64,000 nt of DNA from Lateolabrax maculatus (taxonomy: Eukaryota; Chordata; Actinopteri; Acropomatiformes; Lateolabracidae), in NCBI GenBank assembly GCA_031216445.1, contig CM062219.1, positions 14,545,001-14,609,000 on the forward strand. The letters run 5' to 3'. The translations under genes and the position numbers were made by a program. The notes under the pieces were generated by a model. It saw only the letters and a program-made list of their open reading frames with translations. It was not told where the DNA came from and did no database searches. Below are positions 59,647 through 64,000 of the stretch, one piece after another; position 1 is the first letter of the stretch, and every line of letters starts with the position of its first letter.

Positions 59647-60136
59647 TATTTATTGAAGCTCGATCGAGGAGAAAAGGGAGACACCATGTGTGAATCACAG
59701 TGTACTGCTACCCAAATCTGAAGATGGTGTCCTGAAGCTCAGTATTTAACCCTCCCCAGAACTGATAAGTTCCGCTATATCCAAATAGGGTTATTCCTAA
59801 CTCAGTCTGTCATGTGTGATGACTCTATTGGATATCAGATCCAACCAAGGAAAGACGTCAACCATTGCTGTCCTAGCAACAGCATAGCCTCTCTACAGTA
59901 TCTCTTATCCAGCGTCAACAACCAGGCTCCAGCCTGTTGTGTCTAAACCCAAAAACAGAAGATATCTAGCAGACCTTGGTCTACCAGATGCCAGAGCCAA
60001 CTTGGCCTTGTCTTGCACACAGAATGAGACAGGCGAACAGAGACAGACAGTTGACCTGGCCTGTGAAGCACTGTCTTAAGTTACCTTTAACCTACAAGAG
60101 GGAAGTTTAACATACAAGAAGGAAAATTCCTTCACA
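59647..60136 (-). mobile_element. Truncated LTR fragment, right flank of unit B
   Basis: The counterpart of 49,099-49,588, essentially identical to it and more different from the solo LTR at 50,468. Confidence 0.75.
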
Positions 60137-61015
60137 CCAACCACACATCATATCATTCCCCTCGCTTTCCCCCCACCGATCCACTCAGCCGGTCTGTTGG
60201 CATGGGTGTGTAGTTGTTTGTGTGTGTGAATGATGTAAAACAACTGCAGAAGCATCACCTTGTTCCATCAGCGAAACAGAGAGAGAGAAACAGAGAGACA
60301 AGCAGGGGACAGAAGGAAATAAAAATGTTGTATAAACATAAGCATTTCAGGCATTTTATCAAAATAAATAAAGTTACTGTGAAGGTTAATTTTAAAGAAC
60401 TTATATTTGCCTGTAATGAGATCACGTAATGTCTCAGTGTATTTTCAATCTTTCATCATTTAATCATTTGTTGCTATTATTCAGTCAGGACCACTATGAC
60501 AAAAATACTTGATCTACGTGCAGTAGATATATTTGCAATTGTATGTATTTGGTGGTATGCTCTGTTCTGGGACCTCCCTGCCCTTCCATGCGCACACATG
60601 GAAAGCCTAAGGCGGGGAGAGCAGCAGCAAGGACCCCAAAACGATCATACCAGGCAAAACATCCTGTAGGGGAAATTCTTGTTATAATGACGCGTTTTCC
60701 AATAAGGTTACATTTATCCACCACGATATTATACATTATAAGTTGTTGTGAAACTAAAGACAAGAAAACTCATAAGAGTTAAACCTGGTAATTCAGACAC
60801 ACTTCTTGTGTCTAAATAACTAGTGCACAAGGAACACGATTGTTCTTACACATGAGAAACAAAATCGCCAGATAGTGAAATATGTTAGGGAGTAGGTGCA
60901 GATGGTATACCTCACTTGTTTATACGGACAGGAGAGAGGGTATCGAGGTCAAAGGTCAAAACTGTATTTCTTAGGTGAGATCATGTGTGTCTTGATAGAT
61001 TGTTAGAGTTATTGT

Positions 61016-61575
61016 TGTGATGGAAATCTTAGAGCTGGTTCACTCTAACAAGAAGTTTCAGGAGACTGGGATGTCTTACACAGGAATATTTATTGAAGCT
61101 CGATCGAGGAGAAAAGGGAGACACCACGTGTGAATCACAGCGTACTGCTACCCAAATCTGAAGATGGTGTCCTGAAGCTCTGTATTTAACCCTCCCCAGA
61201 ACTGATAAGTTCCGTTATATCCAAATAGGGTTATTCTTAACTCAGTCTGTCATGTGTGATGACTCTATTGGATATCAGATCCAACCAAGGAAAGAAGTCA
61301 ACCATTGCTGTCCTAGCAACAGCATAGCCTCTCTACAGTATCTCTTATCCAGCGTCAACAACCAGGCGCCAGCCTGTTGTGTCTAAACCCGAAAACAGAA
61401 GATATCTAGTGACCTTCGTCTACCAGATGCTAGAGCTAACTCGGCCTTGTCTGGCACACAGAATGAGACAGGCGAACAGAGAAAGACAGTTGACCTGTCC
61501 TGTGAAGCCCTATCTTAAGTTACCGTTAACCTACAAGAGGGAAGTTTAACATACAAGAAGGAAAATTCCCTCATA
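61016..61575 (-). mobile_element. Solo LTR of a retroviral-type element (unit C)
   Basis: Same insertion as in unit B with the same ATTGT duplications (61,011-61,015 and 61,576-61,580). It was therefore copied with the unit and not inserted separately. Confidence 0.85.
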
Positions 61576-62288
61576 ATTGTTGTATGTGTGTTATTCTCAA
61601 AGTATAAGAACTGAGGAGAGGCTGCCTCTCTTCAGTCATATCTGTGGAATGCTGATGATGGCTCTTGCTTGCAAGCAATAAGCTTCATGAAGAGCTGAAT
61701 ATCATGTCAAGGTATTTATTTGCCGACTCTCATCTGCACTAGACACGAGCAGAGACTTTAGTTTCCTCCACACCAGGGCAGGGAGAGCAGCAGCAGCAAC
61801 CCCCGAAACCTCCCTGCCCTTCCAGGTGCCTACGTGGAAAGCTTAAGGTGGGGAGAGCACTCCTCCCCGCCCTCCAGGGAGAGCAGCAGCAGCGTCCTCC
61901 GAAATGATTGCACCCAACGAAACCTCCTTGATCTCCGTGAGAGGGTACTTAAACCATTACTTCCCGGTTCAAACATTTTAATCACCTTTGTGATGCCTGA
62001 TTTAACATTTATAGTATACACCGCACCGCTGCGGCAACTACGAGCTGCAGATCATATACGCATAGCGCTGCTTCGAGCACGCAGCCCGTCGGTCGTGTGA
62101 ACGAGCCTGAGACTGAGCGGTGTGGAAGTGGTGCTAAAGAAAATGCTAGTGCGCATGCTCTATGGGCCCAACAGAGCGGGAAAATCCAAAATCCTCTTGA
62201 ATACCCCAATGTTTGCTTTATGTGCCACTTCCATAAGAATTAACATGAGCTCCAACACTGTATGTAGTTCTCTTTATACTTCCACGGG

Positions 62289-62748
62289 CAAACTCCAGGT
62301 CTGAAAAGTGAAGCCATGGTGGAAGTGCCTTGAACCTGCACTCCCAACTGTGACCACCAGGGGGCGACTCCACTGGCTGCAAAGACAAGATTGTATTGAG
62401 TTGGATGAGAAAATGACTTCTCACCTGATTTATTTCCCCAGTAAAGATTTTTTCGATTGAGTTAATGGTCTCAATCGCCAGTCCTGAGTCCTCTTAAGTA
62501 CAGCAGGGTATTCATTTGAAATTACGGTCATATTTAGATGAAAATAAACGATGGGCAGCGCATGCCATGGGGCGGGGCTACCATGTGACCGACAAGTAGT
62601 TACCACTGATCAGGATAGAGGCAGCTGCCCTCTTATCAGACTAACATCACTTCCGTTCCCAAAACCAAGATGTCGACAGCCAAATCGCCTAACTTCCAGC
62701 TTCAAAACGGCCGTTCACAAGCCAATGGGTGACGTTGCAGAGGCTACT
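62289..62748 (+). repeat. Dispersed teleost repeat carrying a CTCF-like motif (unit C)
   Basis: The unit C copy of the element at 51,741. Confidence 0.75.
62354..62368 (+). promoter_or_regulatory. CTCF-like motif, unit C
   Basis: CCACCAGGGGGCGAC, unchanged from A and B. Confidence 0.45.
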
Positions 62749-63611
62749 GCCAAATTTTATTTATTTATTTATTTATCTTTCTTCTTCTTCCTCCTTTATT
62801 AAATACAGCCTATAGCCTTTTTCACATATGAAGTCCGGACTGTGTGCAGAGTTGAGGGGAGGAGTGCGGGAGGCAGGACGTGATACGAAACGTCACTGGG
62901 GTTGTAATTCAGTGTTTTTAGATTTCACCAGAAATAAAACCTTTATTTTACAGGAAGTCCTCTCTCCTGTTAGCAGTTTGCAGCGGAGCATCAAAACTAT
63001 GCAACTTTTAGCTGCTGTGTTTATCAGTGCGGCCGCATTTCTAAACCACAGCAGCTGTGATGAGAGCAGCTGACTGCTGGAGGTCAACACGCCCACTCCT
63101 GTGAATTGTCGTACAGTTACCTGCTGCATTCACACATGGTTCACTCGGACTGTACTCGGGAGCTGGCCGGTTAAAGTCCGCTTCGACTGATGTGGACATT
63201 TGCGTTCACGCATAAACCGATACCGATAAATGTCCGGATAATTTCAGGGCAGCAGTGCCTGTCTGAGAGGGTATTATGGCCGAGGCCCTGCGGCTGAGCA
63301 GGATAAACAATTCGGCGGCGGCCGGAAAAACCGAGTTGCTGAGGCTGCGGAGCCGGCTGCTGGTGGTGGGACTCGTGCTCCTTGAACGACAGCGGAGGTT
63401 CAGCGTTAGCTTCAGAAAGCGGAGGTGCGTGAGCAGCGTTACCTTCCACCAGCCAGGATAGGCAGACTAAAGCTAAATTTCTGAGGTAGACATGAATGTA
63501 TAAAATCCTCATAATTTTGTGTTAAAGCCTCAAATGCATTAGCTCTTCTCATATTTTAGCAGCCTTTCACTCACAGAAAAGACAAACTCTTGTTGTCTTT
63601 AATTGAAACAG

Positions 63612-63703
63612 GAAATGTTATTGTCTATGACAACCACGACCAGCTGGGGCAGCTGAAAGATGCTCTGGGCAGTTTACTCACTCGGTTAGATATACAAATA
63701 TAA
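63612..63703 (+). pseudogene. Exon-like fragment (VIVYDNHDQLGQL), unit C copy
   Basis: Identical frame to that at 53,064-53,155, preceded by TTTAATTGAAACAG, one base different in the acceptor-like tract. Confidence 0.35.
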
Positions 63704-63836
63704 CCTTTCATTTTGCCAGCTCAGAGAAGAGCTTGTGATTGGTGGGGCAGAGGGATGGGAGAATCATGAATGTCAGCAAACTGGAAAAGTATTATTTTAA
63801 AATAGACCTCATTATGACAAATGTTAATTATGGTAT

Positions 63837-64000
63837 TTTAACACTAGAACCGCCAAGGGGGTCATTTTTACCCCGTCACCTTTTCTAATGCATGTAACTC
63901 TGTTAAAATAAAAGCCCTACATTTCTCCATTCCTGACTTTTCCTAAAATTGTGTTATTAATCATTTACTGAATTATGGGGCTTGTGGGATAAACAGAAAA
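63837..64000 (+). mobile_element. Left end of the piggyBac-like element (unit C), cut by window edge
   Basis: TTAACACTAGAACCGCC followed by GGGGGTCATTTTTACCCC. The rest of the element lies beyond the window. Confidence 0.75.

Larger units (their letters stand above)
49933..60480 (+). repeat. Tandem unit B (10,548 bp)
   Basis: Complete unit between matching TCAGTCAGGACC starts. Its left flank (to about 53.4 kb) matches unit C with only scattered substitutions. Its gene and right flank match unit A almost base for base. It contains the solo LTR, the intact piggyBac-like element and the 1128-residue gene. Confidence 0.92.
60481..64000 (+). repeat. Tandem unit C, cut by the window end
   Basis: Matches unit B at a constant offset of 10,548 with roughly one substitution per few hundred bases. 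It includes the solo LTR, the CTCF-like repeat, the exon-like block and the left end of the piggyBac-like element. By homology a third gene copy should begin near 65.9 kb, outside the window. Confidence 0.92.

Overview
The window reads as nuclear DNA of a teleost fish. It is AT-rich, carries long CA and GA microsatellites, has vertebrate-style exons separated by multi-kilobase introns, and contains many interspersed repeats of types I know from perciform-like fish genomes. No bacterial-type operons, rRNA, tRNA or CRISPR array are seen.

Region 1 (1 to about 40.1 kb) is mostly intronic. Four short minus-strand exons fit the 5' half of a paralemmin gene, best matching PALM2. They are a possible alternative first exon at 37,410-37,453, the exon with the usual start at 28,657-28,708, and exons at 18,283-18,363 and 11,883-12,004. 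Splice sites and phases agree, and the gene continues off the left edge. The rest holds microsatellites, simple tracts and old repeats.

Region 2 (about 40.1-64.0 kb) is a head-to-tail array of about 9.4-10.5 kb units: A (40,501-49,932), B (49,933-60,480) and a truncated C (60,481 to the end). A and B each hold one long intronless plus-strand gene (44,951-48,175, 1074 aa; 55,341-58,727, 1128 aa). Each has its own TATA promoter with upstream AP-1-like and octamer sites, and ATTAAA polyadenylation signals. C presumably carries a third copy beyond the window. I do not recognise the protein. It has a short basic N-terminus, long Pro/Gln/Val/Lys linkers built on a 9-residue repeat, six copies of a module with a DFPEL core, a coiled coil of roughly 160 residues and a basic-hydrophobic C-terminus. 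The copies differ by whole codons only, mainly in the number of 27-bp repeats.

The units carry landmarks that order their history. A solo LTR with a 5-bp target duplication is present in B and C, while A has the empty site. A piggyBac-like element with TTAA ends is intact in B, cut at its left end in A and cut by the window edge in C. A dispersed fish repeat carrying a CTCF-like motif occurs in all three. The left flanks of B and C are nearly identical, while the gene and right flank of B match A. This is what unequal crossing-over in a two-copy ancestor would leave. The tandem gene family is the best candidate for an undescribed system here.
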